DNA of 64,000 bases from Zasmidium citrigriseum. Taxonomy: Eukaryota > Ascomycota > Dothideomycetes > Mycosphaerellales > Mycosphaerellaceae. The DNA is taken from assembly GCA_002786025.1 (NCBI GenBank), contig NHNW01000013.1, forward strand, positions 1 to 64,000, written 5' to 3'. This document shows, piece after piece, positions 21,362 through 33,900 of the stretch (the first letter of the stretch is position 1; the number at the start of each line of letters is the position of its first letter). The notes beneath the pieces are model-generated. The model saw nothing but the letters and a program-made list of their open reading frames with translations. It ran no database searches and was not told the origin of the DNA. The translations under genes were made by a program, and so were the position numbers.

Positions 21362-24354
21362 CTAGATGTACCACATCGAGGTCATGATCTGGCCCTGGTT
21401 GGGCATTGGCAGCAGCTTCTGGAACTCTGGTATGGCGCCAGAAGACGAGCCAGAACGACCAGCCGACTTGCCAGCCTGAGAACCGCCGGATGCCGAGCCA
21501 GAACGAGGACGCGTCTCGGTGGTGCCAGCACTGTCTGAGGAACCGGACCATTGCGGGTCGTGCGGAATAGCACGGTTGGAGGCGAGATGGGCGTAGTAGA
21601 TGGCCGGGTGCTGGGAGATTGGGGTGGTCGCACGCTGGTACTGGTAGGAGTGCTCGTAGAGCAAGGTGTGAAGCCAGTCGTTGGGCATGTTGGGCTCGTT
21701 GAGGAGCACGTAGTAGTGCACAGGACGAGCAGTGCCCTTGATGGCGGCGTGCGACTGGAGATAGAAGTCGTTCTCATGCGGGTTGGTGACGCCGGACTCG
21801 ACCAATGTACCTGGGAACGCGTTGCCGTTGCGGTCGCCCTTCTCGGGGAAGAAGCGGACGTGGTGGCGCTTCGAGCCGACGATGACAATGAACTTGGTGC
21901 TCGAAACACCGCCGCCTGCTGCAGTGAACAGCTTCTTGAGGTCCGCAACCTCCTGCTGAAGGACCTGAGAATACTGGCCCTCAGACACACCGTCGCGCAT
22001 GTAGATGACCGTGGCTGGGGGCTTGCCGCCACCGCAGCTCTGCATCCAGCTCTGAATCTATACGAGAAAAGACGATTAGTACATGTCTGAACCATGTTGA
22101 AGGTTGAATCTGATCTTACCATAGGCTTCAATTCGTCCGTGATCGTATCCGTGTTGATCATCTCGACACGGTGACCATTGCTCTGGCACAGGGCGGCGTA
22201 GCGGGTGGCAAGCTTGTCAAGACTCACAGTCAATGCCGCCATCGATGGCGTCGGCTGACCGGGGGCAGCGTGGGAGACGTCAGCACCGATGATCATAGTG
22301 GGACCAGTGAAGATGCCAGCAGCACCACTAGTCTTCTGGCCCATCGCACGGCAGGTAATGCCACCCAGCTTGGCGTTGAACTTCATGCAGACATTGGAGA
22401 TGTACTGCGGCTGGCACTTCTGGACATGAGCGTATTGGACGCACTGCGACACGACACCGTAACGGCACTCAGCAGAGCGCTTGATGCGGCCGTACGTCTG
22501 GGAGTCCTTGTCTGGCAAGATGAACATGAGCATCTGGGGGCGAGCCTGGCTCTGGTTGCCGGCAGCATTCCATGCGTTAGTGACCCATGCACCAACGTCG
22601 TCACCAGAAGCCAAAGACATGGCTGGCTGAGTGTTCTCAACGCGACCGCCGTGGTTCTTGTAGCCAGTGACGAACGACTGAATAAATCGCTCGATGGTGG
22701 ACTTGTCGGGCTTACCACCACGACGACCAGAGATGACGGTGACAGACCAGCACTTGAGAGGAGCAGTGTTTGGCTGGAAGAATTTCTTCCCCTTGAGGTC
22801 CCAACGGCCAGAAGTGCCAGGCTTAGCATCACCAGTGCCGAACTTCACCGTGGGAGCAGTGAGCAGACGAGCCTCAACGACGGTCTTCTGCGTGTTGATC
22901 TTCATGCCGTACTTCTTGAGTACGGGGTCGTTGTTCCAGTCGAGAAGCTTCAGGCCGTGCTCGATGGCAGACCAGCGCTCAGGTGGAGGGGTAACGGCGA
23001 ACTTAATCATGTTGGACGTCTGACGCTCATCCATCTTGAACTGATAGCGCTGGTTCTCCTTGATGACGAGAACCTCCATGGGAAGGACGGTGTTCTTGCC
23101 CCGCGTCATCTTGCAGAGCGGCAGGTCGGGCCACTGCAGGCGGACGTTGAACTTCCGAGCGAAGTAGTCGTAGATGGATGTCGACTTCGTCTTGCCGGTG
23201 GCAGCGTCAAACTCGTCGAACTTGAAATCCTTGGCCGACTGGTAGACGAGTCGCTCGACCACGTACTCATCGACGGTGTCGCGGCCACGGTGACGCGCCT
23301 GCACATGCACCTTCCGCATGCGCTTCATTGCAGTACCAGCACGACCACGCTCACCACGCTGGAGCTCGTTGACCAAGTGCGGCATATCACGGCAGCCGGT
23401 GACAAGCAAAGCAGTCTTCGTGAAGTTCTGCGAAACCCAGAAAGTGCCGTTGGCGACATCAAGGTTGACAGACAAGCGGCCGGGATGGACAACGCGAAGG
23501 GAAGCAAAGACGCCCTTGAATGCCTCAACACCACCGCCAAGCTCGAAACGCTTCTCCCCCTTCTGGAAGAAGTTACGCTTGATGGAAGTGTACTTCTGGG
23601 TTGGCGTCTGGCGAAGAAGATGATCTGCAAAGTTGATCGTCTCCAAGCAGCTGTTGTCGAAGGAGGCACGGCCCTGAAGGTGGGCCAGGAGAGTCTGGAA
23701 GCCGACTGTGTTCGTGCAGCGGATGACGGCGCGGTAAGTGTCTGCGGGCTTGCCCTCACGAGGCTTACGACCCTGTAGCTTGTCAAGGTCGACAGTAACC
23801 TTGATCTCGCGATCTACCTTCTTGCCAGACCAAGCGAGCTTGTTGCCGTCGAAGATGGCGCCGGGACCCATGGCAGACTGAACCTCTGGAGAGTTCCAGA
23901 CCTTCATGATCACACCGCGCTTCTCAATGCCGTTGCCAATCATGACATCGTACTGGTAGACAGGGATGCTGGGAAAGTTCTCGACATGAAAGGTGTTTAA
24001 GCCGATCTTGATAGCTTGGCCCAGCTTGGAGGCGGCCTGGCGGGATGGCATGGACGAAGAAATGTCCTGGCTGCGGACGGTGGCCCAACCAGTCATGCCG
24101 AGATCGAAGTTCTTCGGCTCGACGATGACACGGCCGGCGTTGGGGTTGCGGGCCGGAATGCTGCCATCGTCGGGGTCACGGTTACCGTCGTAGCCGCGAA
24201 CAGAGGGGACGGCGCGGGAGCCAGAGGTGCGAGCAGTGCCGGGAGCAGAGCGAGATGGGTGACCGGAGGAAGAGGTGCCGCCAGAGCTCGAGCCCTGGGT
24301 GCGAGGGCCCTTGGCCTGCTCGCCGGCGACGCGAAGCTTAGCAGCGCCAGCCAT
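21362..24354 (-). CDS. Argonaute, QDE-2-like RNA-silencing slicer
   Basis: Small-RNA-guided nuclease of the fungal RNAi/quelling pathway. Two exons (22120-24354 and 21362-22057; 62-bp intron) give 976 aa. An unstructured Gly/Ser-rich head (about residues 1-75) precedes the N domain, the L1 linker (GVFASLRVVHPGRLSVNLDV), PAZ (around LPMEVLVIKENQRYQFKM), Mid (GVVSQCVQYAHVQ, then NVCMKFNAKLGG) and PIWI. The slicer tetrad is complete: Asp692 (GADVSH), glutamate finger Glu731 (HRVEMI), Asp767 (YMRDGVSEGQ) and His902 (YYAHLASNR), with spacing close to human AGO2. The C-terminus ends MTSMWYI, in keeping with the hydrophobic Argonaute end. It is flanked by repeat-rich, gene-poor DNA on both sides. 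Confidence 0.95.
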
Positions 24355-24800
24355 TGTGAGGTGAGTTGGATATGTTGTGACGGGTCGGGAAGCTGTTGAT
24401 TGTCTTGGTCAGTGTCGGAAAGGTGGATGTTGGTCGAGGTTGTTGGTGTGGAGGTCGATGTAAGAGAGAGGAAGTGGAAGAGAAGAGGAAGGGGATTAAG
24501 TAGTCGGCGATGACGTGATCACGCGCCTTTCATGTGAGCCTCTGAGTGAGCAGCGGCTCACAGTGAAGCAGCTGCGTGCGTGGGAAGGTGCTGATGGGGG
24601 ATATGATGGGCGGAGTCGGATGAAGCGACGTACCTGATTTCAGCGTGTTGCTGACGGAGAGTTGAGTGGATCGGTATCTGTTGAGTGTGTGTGAGAAGGT
24701 GTTGTTGTTGAGTGGTGTTGGAGGCGGAGGGGGTTCGAAGTTGTTGTTTGGTGTGCAAGAGTCCAAGTTTGAAAGCGAAGAAGAGCGGGCTTTTGTACTC
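24355..24800 (-). promoter_or_regulatory. Argonaute 5' leader with possible UTR intron and promoter
   Basis: Read on the minus strand, a TACAAAAG element near 24791-24797 is followed by a pyrimidine- and CA-rich leader. A GTACGT donor at 24632-24633 and a CAACAG acceptor at 24393-24394 could remove a 241-bp intron from the 5' UTR, placing a short leader directly before the ATG. Inferred from motifs only. Confidence 0.35.
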
Positions 24801-27800
24801 TCGCGGCGACGACGCGAGCTGCAGCGGCGGCACAACCCGGAGACGCGCGTGCAGTGCTTCTGAAGACAACTGAAGATGAGTGAAGACAGGCTTACCTGAA
24901 TGTGAAGCGAGGCTCAGCTGTTCTCAGTTGATCGTGCTGGTTGTTGGTGTGATCAGGAGGAAGAGAAAGACGCGCAGAATTGAAAGCTTCAGTCCTTGTG
25001 CGGCAACACGGCTTGGCATGTGGCGACGGCGAGCTTGTAGCCACCCAGGACAAGCCGGAGAGGGCGGGGAGGTGAGGCTGGATCGTTATGCAACAAGTTT
25101 CAGGTAAGAGGACCAGCACCGGGCACGCAGAGGGAGGACGAGGATAGATCGATTCCTAGACAGATCATCAAAGAAGACCTCTCTTTGAACGAACTTCGTT
25201 TGCTCTCCCAATGCTCTCTATGTTCAGCCTTTAAGTCGACCTTGATCCAGACTCCGAGCCATCTTCCAGCCAAACCGCAAGCGTCTCTCTCAAACCATAT
25301 CGCCATTGACGAGCATCGCCAGACCCATTTCCTCGATCCCAGCCGCGCGAACGGAGACACGTCTCAATCTATCGCCAGCACCGTACAGCAGGACCGCTTC
25401 ATAGCCGCTGCTGACGATATCGAGACCTCCAGAGAAACCACGGCCCCGACTAGGGACAGCAATGAAGAGGAGGGTCTCCCAGAGGCACAAGATGCAGATA
25501 CTGCAGAGATGGCGTTGAGGATCAGACACTCTTTCAATACCCAGCGAGCGCGTGGAATCCCTTGCTGCAATCCATGGCCCGAGGGATGCTCAAAGGGGCC
25601 GACTGCGGACGGAAGGGCGGCAGTGTTTGATCGGACAACCGCTCTTTCTCCACAGCAAGGAGGTGGGGACCATGCCATCCGATATCATGGCAGGAGGTGG
25701 AACAATCGACAATGATGGCGAGATGGCGAGCCAAGGGGACAGTACTTGGACAGTGACGAGACCCCTTGCGATATCGAGAGTCAAGATTGATCCTCGTGAG
25801 CTCCGCGTGAAAAGAAGGATCGTCGGTGAACGTCCGACTCGGTTCAGGATCGATATGAGAAGAGACCGGATCAGAACAGAGGACGATGCCATTCCCAATA
25901 AGGAGGCATAGATACCGTGCCGTCGAAAGGGCTCTTAAGAGACGGAACAAACACAACCAGGCAGGAGAGCGACCAGCAATGACGCGGTCGTTGGGGAGCA
26001 TTGTCTTTGCAATCTCAGTTGCCTATGGCCATGATGGTCGAAGTTGCCGTCCTGGCTCAGGTACCCAGAAGCTAGATCTCTTAGTCTTTCAATAGGACTA
26101 GAGCAGGAAGCGTCTGAACGACGCGTCCCCTCGCTTCTGCAGACTGCACTAAGGGCGTGAGCAGTCGAGTTTTGACTGAGCCTAGGCTTGATGATATCGA
26201 GACCAAGTGCAAGGTGGAGGACGGGTCAACAGATCCTGGCGGCCAGTGCTACAATGCGGCTCTACCTAGACCCAGAAGTCGTGTCGTGCTGACTTTGCAT
26301 CCTCTCAAGCCCAGACGCAGAGCGAGCATCAGAGTAGCTTTATTATCGAGCAGAAGGGAATGATTGCCATGTGGAGTGCTCAATTCGATGCAAGCCAAAC
26401 TTGTGTTTGCTCTTGGAGAAGATCTTCATTTCTGCACCGTGCAGTCCACCTGAAGTCCAAGAGCTTGAACGTTGTTGACACCAAGTTTAATACTGCAGGA
26501 TCCAAGGGCGGTGATTCTTCTGACTTGGAACGTAGCGTTTGGCATGACCGAGAGCTCAAACTTGATCCAGCGGCGCGTGAAATCGTCAAATAGAAGATGA
26601 GCCGAGGTTGTCGTCGATGAGTTGGAAATGAGTCCATGTCTTCTCGAGCTCTTTGAGAAAGGTCCAGCGGCTGCAAACAATGTCGATGCCGCAGCTCTAC
26701 AGTCGAAAGCGGGAGACGAGCTTTGCCGGTTTGCAGTGGCAGGCTGGCATGAACACATCTTGCCAATGGTATTGAGGCCACAAATGCCTACCCGGGGCTG
26801 CTGAGGCTTGCCAGAACTAGAACATCCATCCTACTGCACAGCGTACACACCATGGTACGAAGGTGCTTGGGCAAATGCTCTCGTGGGGGACATTGAGTGT
26901 GTCTTCACGCGCGTGTGCGTTGACTGTTGGTTCCGAGCAGAGCAACAGGCTTACCAGCTGCTCCAGTTTGCCGTGTAGCAGACAAGCGTAACAAGAAGTA
27001 CTGTCTGCCTTGTTGGGCCAATGGTCCGTTACTTCCAAGACGTTGATGGAAGCCAGGACGTCCGGAACATGGGTAAAGACATGAGGGTCATACTTCGAAA
27101 CTTTAAAGTGACCCCGGACATTGCATTTGCAACATTCTTTCCAGTCGAAGTCGCCCACTCGCCCGAAAGCAAGCAGCAAATTTTGAACAGGCCAGCAAAA
27201 CGTTCATTGCAGGATCCAGCATCAGGGCAGGATGTTGACCACGGGCCAAGGGAGCGAGAGGTCATGGCAGGTCTGGCCGAAGCTAACGCTTTTTGCCGTC
27301 TCCACAAGGAGGAAGAGCATATGAAGAGCAGGACTGCAAGGCCGCACTCATCAGCCAGAGAATTGGAATCGATGACAGACAATCGCTCCATATGTCGTGT
27401 TGAGAACGAGGCATCTGATCTATCCTCAACACCGGAAGTGGCAAGCTGTCAGGTTGTCGCTGGCCTCAGTAGTCCCGATCCCGAATCTTTCATCGTCCTT
27501 TGAGGCATCAATGGTCTTGTTCAGCAGCCCAGGCATCGTCAAACCGTTCGAGACGAAAACGAGATCAACGAAGACTTTTGCATAGTCGGAGCCCACTCCT
27601 CCAAAAGGCGTCTTGAATCTGGACGGATCTAGGAGGCAAAGCCAGTGGTTTCCTTTCTCGCAGGCTCCTGAGAACGTCATGGTCCCAAAGGCAAGACAAG
27701 AACATCCGATGCGGACGGCAAGATCGTGCCAAGATCTTCAACACATACATTGTCGACAAGTCGATGTGCGTATCCGCCTTCTCCATCTCGCTGGCAACCT

Positions 27801-29263
27801 GACGACAAGGCTGCACAGTAGCCCAAATGGTGCGTCCGGCCCTGATGCGTTTGAATACTGGAAAAAGATCGAAGCGATTGATGGGATGAGATGACCGTAA
27901 AAAGTCTGGCTGGCTTGCTCGCGGAGTCCTGTCAAATCGACCTTACGCTTGTCTCAGGAGCAAAAGGGACCAGCGTCGTTGCTCGGGAGACCGCTCTCCG
28001 ACGGCCGCATGACAGGCGCGCATGAATGCTCATATGCCCAGGAAATCTTCCAGTGGTATCGTCTGACGATCCTGAGTATGTTCTCAGCTCATTGTCCTCA
28101 TCTTCTCGTGCGCAAGCTCCCCTGCTTTGGCCTCAACGCGATGGTCGTCTTCGGGGGTCATCGGCGAGCGTGGTGCAGCAGAGCCGGTACATTTGTCGAA
28201 GAAGCACGATCATGATTCCGCCTTCCGTTTTACAAGAGCCTGCGAGGTCTGAGAGCCCAGACGGAGTGCGTAGAGAGGCGTTGACGCATCGATGGTGCTT
28301 GTCGGAGGAAGAAGCGCGGTCGATTTTGGCTCATACCAAGCTCATGGGATTCCCGGCTAGCGCGCCACTTTTGGCTTTGGAATTCGGGCCCGAGGGAACG
28401 TTACTCCTTCCTTCACTTCACGCATCGTTGCTGCTCATCGCTTGAGGCTCTCACCTTAGGCGAGAGTCTTCCGAAACACCGAGCCGATGCAATGCGGATG
28501 CCGATGAGATGGGGAAAGTGGCGTGGAAAATGGGGCAGGAGGGAAGGGAAGAGTTGGCATTGCAGAAGACTCCCGATGACAGCAGGGACAAGTGACGGCG
28601 GCACGTGGACATTCAGGAGGCAGTGAAGAGCCAGAAGGGAATTGAAACTGAATGCTGAGTTGATGAAGGGTTGTAACTTCCCAGCATCGAGCGACGGAGG
28701 CTGTAATTCCATGCTCGCGCGAGCAGACCATAAGGCACATTCCACGCAAGCGAGGCTTCAATCTCCAAATGCGTGACAAGATACCGGTATACTCAAAAGC
28801 TCTCCATGGCCCTAAAATCTATCGTTTCGATTGAGATCGTATCTCTGGTGGTCATGACCAGTTTTGCACTCAAAGCCGAAACTTGATCCGTTGAAAGGCA
28901 GCTTTGCTCGGAGATGACACCCGAGATGCTGCGACTGAAAAGTAGGTAAAGACTCGATATCTCGCAGCATTCAAACGATACTACGACTGATTCTGTGGCG
29001 AGCACAATCGCAAAAGTCCGTTCAAGGGCCCACGAGTCGCCGGCAGTACCACATCTCAATCATTGTCATTAAAAATTGAACCATTGCGAGCATCTCAAGT
29101 GCCTCGATCGAATCTCTCGCAATCAGACAAAGACAAAACGAATCACCAGCCGATCAAAAGACATATCGGAGTCCCCAAAACGAAACAATCTCAAAACGTC
29201 AAAACACACACCACCCAGGCAAAAGGCAAAAACGAAAAAACCCCACAGGACCTCACGAAGAGC
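24801..29263. other. Gene-poor block, no supportable gene
   Basis: About 4.5 kb of normal base composition with many medium frames on both strands that overlap and conflict. None has a recognisable domain, signal peptide or clean exon structure. Some frames, such as 27426-27680 (minus) and 26817-27179 (minus), read like protein over 60-90 codons and may be remnants of dead genes. Confidence 0.45.
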
Positions 29264-29360
29264 AAAAAACATGAACCCGCAAAGCCGTACTATTTCAACG
29301 GTGTCGCACCTTACGTCGACCGTAACCCAGAGCAGGAAGAGGGAAACAACTTTTCGCTGT

Positions 29361-29443
29361 GACAAGGGCCGGGTTCGAACCGGCATCACAAAGTGGTTTT
29401 TCTCTTGGTATTTCAAGCGCTCAACCAACTGTGCTACTGGAGC
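29361..29443 (-). ncRNA. tRNA-derived sequence with intact A and B boxes
   Basis: On the minus strand the Pol III A box TAGCACAGTTGG (29425-29436) and B box GGTTCGAACCC (29371-29381) both match consensus. A perfect five-pair T-arm, GCCGG/CCGGC, surrounds the B box. The D-arm is mostly intact (GCAC/GAGC), but no proper anticodon stem can be drawn and the two acceptor strands (GCTCCAG and CCTTGTC) do not pair. It is therefore not a normal tRNA. The first T-run downstream, six T residues at 29264-29269, would end a transcript of about 180 nt. A tRNA pseudogene or SINE-like element is most likely. Confidence 0.55.
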
Positions 29444-30000
29444 AACTGGGAATCACTGCTGCTTGATTGGAAGACCCTGCGCTGAAATTGACTATGTAGA
29501 TTGCTTGTTTGGGCTGGTGATGAGGTAAGCGGGTGTTGGCTTGGGAAGGTGCGCTGCGCTGAGGGTTGGATTTGGATTGAGCGCGAGGCACATCAAGAGT
29601 ACATCTTTTGAGACGAGGAGGAGTAAAGGGCGAGTCTTAGAAGCAATGAACTGATCTCTACAATTGCGATTTGTCCTTCAAGGTGTTCCGCTCAGGACTG
29701 TCAGGTACTCGACTGCTACAAACAATGTAAGTACGTTCGCTGATCTTTGAGAAGGACGACGAGGTCCAGCACGACCGATTGCTCTTACAGTCTCCACGAC
29801 CAACCTCATCTCAAGAACACGCAATGTTTGGAAGGCACCCAACCGTGCTTTGCACGATTCGCAATTTTTGGACAGTTGAGAGACTATGGGCTCAAACCAA
29901 GTTGGCGCCGGGCACCAGCGTATTCGTGACGGACGGCCGACTGTAGATGAGATGGAGTCAGATATAAATTGTTGGCTGGAATAAAGCATCGGAGCAGCGT
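29444..30000. other. No supportable gene
   Basis: About 560 bp of short conflicting frames between the tRNA-derived sequence and the ~262-bp repeat. Confidence 0.45.
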
Positions 30001-30360
30001 GCATGATCTCCTCTTCGGTGCTTCTCAATGAAAGTGCTGTTGACACAGCTGGGAGCACGGAGATGTTGCGGCATGGTGAGAAAGAACTTCTTGGAATGGC
30101 CTCGATCTTTTCAACCACATTGCATCTCCTCGATAGCGAGGCTTCGGTATTGCTGCAATATCAATCTCAACAAGCACTTCAAGCAATGAGGGATCGAATT
30201 ATCTATGTGGTGCCCAAAGAGCTACGACGGGATGGGGGAAGGATGGATATCGGAGTAGTATGCAGGATCTTCTCATCAGGCGCCCTCCATGAAGACGCTA
30301 TTGACACAGTTGACGGCATTGACATATTGCGATGCGGCGAGGAAGCTTCTTGAAACTGCT
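30001..30360. repeat. Diverged direct repeat, period about 262 bp
   Basis: The stretch at 30001-30115 recurs in diverged form at 30263-30360. Shared words include gcakgatcttctc, gctrttgacacag and the gaagcttcttg/gaaagaacttcttg pair. Minus-strand translation gives related peptides in both units (for example STEEEIMHAAPM and APDEKILHTTPI). It resembles the decayed array near 20.5 kb in kind, though not visibly in sequence. Confidence 0.5.
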
Positions 30361-30906
30361 TCAATACCTTCGTCCTACAGTTCAACACCTGGGTCTCCTC
30401 GAACGCCAGAAACGAAAAGGGACATAGCTGCAATGTAAATCCCCACGGACACTTGAAGTCATGAGGGCATTGACTGGCTCTGTGTAATGCCTTGAAATAC
30501 TCAATACAAAGGAGAGTACATGAGGCAGCAAGACGATATGGTTTCTCATCAGCAAGTACTGGCCGAGCTAGAAGATCAGCAAAGACTCTGACAAAGTCGT
30601 TCCTGTCTCGAAATCTCTTCAGAAACACGACTCGCTATGGCATTGAAGGCTCGAAAGATATGCTCTAACACAGAAGAGAAAGGGAGGATCCGTGGAATGG
30701 CATCTTTCATCATACCAAAGAATAATGCCGCTAATATACACGAGGAGGAGGCCAGCCGCTCTGAACGGCATCGCCTCGAGTATCTCAATGGATACGTAAC
30801 AATACGCCAATGCATGCATCAATCCCAAGCTTTCCCTCTCTAGCATCACACCTCAACCAATAACAGAGTCGCTTCGTCCTTCTTTCCACGGCGGAGATAG
30901 AACGCC
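30361..30906. other. No supportable gene
   Basis: Between the ~262-bp repeat and the Rna14 stop. Minus-strand frames look faintly protein-like but are broken by stops and shifts. Confidence 0.45.
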
Positions 30907-33900
30907 CTACATCCTACCCGGCGGCACAGGGACCGTCTGCATGAACTGCACCACCTTCGTGCCGTCGAAAGGCTGCGCGTTGTATCTCGAAGCGTTGGGC
31001 AGAATACTGAGCATCCAGTTAACCATTGGAGGCAGCGGGGTGGGACCAGCCTGGGCTGCGGCGATATTGGCAGGAATGAATGTCTTGGTAGCGAAGCCTC
31101 CGCCACCTCCGCCAGTAGTCGTGGTGGTAGTCGCCTTGCCCTGCATCCGCATACCAGCAGCGCCCTTGAGTGGAGACTCGGCGCGCATGAACTTGCGTTG
31201 CGGCGTATCAGTGTCAGAGTCTTCGAGTGGGCGCTTAGGACTGGCGACGTAGGGGCCGTTGGGTCCGAGAAGGATCTCAGGGGCCGTCTTCGGACTGTTA
31301 CGCTCTTCGATCGTAGGCATAGCTTGTGCAGGGGCAGCAATGACAGGAATCTCAGGCTTCGGCTGCGCTTGAGTTGGGCTGATGAGGATCTGAGCGTGCA
31401 TGGCGTCGAATGTGGGGAGTTCGAAACGGTGGCTGAAGCGACTGACTTCTGGCTCGTCGGGGTAGAGCTCTGCCATGCGCTTCTCAAGCTTGTGGATCTG
31501 AGCAAGATCACCGTACTTGCCCTCATAATCGTGCATGAAGACGAAGAGCGGTCGGCATTTGTCTCTCTTCTGATCTTGGGTAAGCTCGTTGTTGTTGAGG
31601 ATCTTTGGGATTGTAGTCTCGAAGACGACTCGCGCGTTCGTGGAGTCGTTGTTGTCCAGTAGATGCTTCACGTACTCCAGAACGAAGGTTTCGTCAATTG
31701 GGAACAGCCGATAGCCGCGCTCGAAGATCTTGGTCGCTGCGGGATCCTTGTAGCAGTGCCATTCCATCAGCGCAGATGCGATGTAGACATCGCTGGAAAG
31801 AGAGCCACGAGGACGGCCCTCGGTGAAGATGCCTCTGAACCCCTTGACTCCCTGCTTCGGGTCTTGGCCCTTCTTCAGCGGTCTGCCTTGACCTTGTACA
31901 CGACGGAAGGCCCGCATCTTGGCAACCCACGCGTACGAGATGGTTCGCTTAAGCATTTCCAGCTGCGGGGCCGAATCAGCTTTGATAGCATTGATTTGAG
32001 CCTTCATCTGTTCCTCGCGCGTCAGAGGCTTCTCTCCAGATTCGTCGTCGTCGTCATCATCCGGAGCCTGCTGTTCCTCTTCCGGCGGCAAGGATGCGTA
32101 GTATGCTTGGATTTCTGCAACCGCCTTCTTGTCCTTCTCCACCATCTTGGCGCGCAGGGCATACAACGCAGTGTGAAGAGTCTCGTATGGGACGTCAAGC
32201 TTCTCGCCATTGCGGATGAGGACCTCGTCGGTGTTTCCAGACTCAAGGCTGCTCTCGACTCGATCAGCCTTCATCATAGCAAGCAACACTGATTCTGGGT
32301 TGGCAGCAATGCCATCGTTGAGGAACTTCTCGCCACGCTCGGTCATCTTGTCGCCGCCTTGCGCAAAGCACCAGGATGCTGCGTCAAACCAGATGTCTGG
32401 GTAAAAGTACAAGAACATGGTGGCCTGTTGGTAGGCGTACATGACGCGGTTCCGCCAAATCTCTTCCTCGCCACCCTTGAGGACCAGCGGATCCTCATCT
32501 CTCTCCCAAGCGATCCAGCCTTGCCACTTCTCGACCTGCGTGCCGAACTCATCCTCGCCAGCGCAACCGTAAATTGGTGGCAGACGAGGGACTGACTTGC
32601 GGTCCAGGCCTTCCAGCTTCTGATCGAGTTGTACCTTGGCCTTCCGGGCTTCCACGTAGTAAGGGCTCTGGTCTTGGATGTGCTTTCGACCGGTAGCCTT
32701 GTGCAGTCCCATCTCAAAAGCCTCATACTCCTTCCAAAGCTTCACCGATTCGGAATGCGGTATCCGAATAGCACGCTGGTATGCTTTCCGTAGAAAGTCG
32801 GCCTTGGAAAGATCAGCGTGCGTAGCACCGCCAACAGTGCCAGGGAGGGCTTCCTGCAGAAAATCGATGTATTCGCGCCACATCAAACCAGCATCTGGGT
32901 CTGTACCGATATCTTTCAAAATGTGGTCGAAGGCTCCGGTGACGATTTGGCGATTGCTACCATCGGTGTCGTTGAAGAGAGGGTAGAGTCGGCGCACGTG
33001 GTCCAGGTACATCTTGTACAGCTCTACGCTGGGTGCTCGTGGTATGGCCGTCTCGAGTGCTTTGGTGAAGTTCGCCTGATCGTCCAGCTCGCGCTCCATT
33101 TGAAGGCGCTTGATCCACATTGGCAGCTGCGCAATGTTAGCGAATGGACTCGTACGGGATTTTGACGCCATTAGCAGGTCCACCACACATGTACTGGCCG
33201 AATTCGCCCAATCACTCGTCCGCTGCACTGAAGGATTTGGTACTTACCGCTGTTGGAAAGACTGCGAAAAAGCGATCGTACACACTCCTCGCATAGTCGT
33301 ATTGGCCCTTCTCGACGTAGTGGTCGATGAGCGTGGTCCAGGCATCGACGTCGCCCTTGGGGTCGTCTTTGATGCGATCCTCGAGTTGTCCGACCTTGTC
33401 ATGTGGCAATCTAGCAGGCGGCTGAAGAGTAGCCCCATTCGTTTGCTGTGGTGCTGCTGCGACTGCCGGCGTTGGAGGTTGGGGTGTTGGCGCGATTGAC
33501 GCTTGAGCCGATGCGACTGGCGACATGGTCTTACCCTGTTCTGGAGCGGGCTGTTGGAGTGTGTTATCAGGAAGCGAGGAGGAAGTGGACGCGGGGACAT
33601 GAACAGTGGTGGACCCATTGAGACTTGTGCTAGAAGCAGCAGTGTCTTGTGGTGCACTACTTAACGATACATCCTGCGCCTCAGAGACTGCCATTGCGCC
33701 GAGACCGGATTGCGTGCCAGCCGTGCCATTGAGCTGCGACGGTGGTGGCGCACTTCCAACCTGCTCATCATCACTCTCTTCTTCTATGAATCCGGCAACT
33801 TTCTGCGGTTGTCTCGGGGCTTGTTTGGTTGCGACGGGCGCATTCTGCTGGGCCTCGGCTGGCTGCTCTGAGGCGTCGCCGCCGTAGTTGAAGCTCGAAG

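Noticed and set aside
22171..23778. 535-codon open frame on the plus strand
   Set aside because: It lies wholly antisense to the Argonaute coding region and is a shadow of its GC-rich codons. Its translation is low-complexity without a domain.
29361..29443. A functional tRNA gene
   Set aside because: The A and B boxes and T-arm are good, but the acceptor strands do not pair and no seven-base anticodon loop with a closed stem can be formed.
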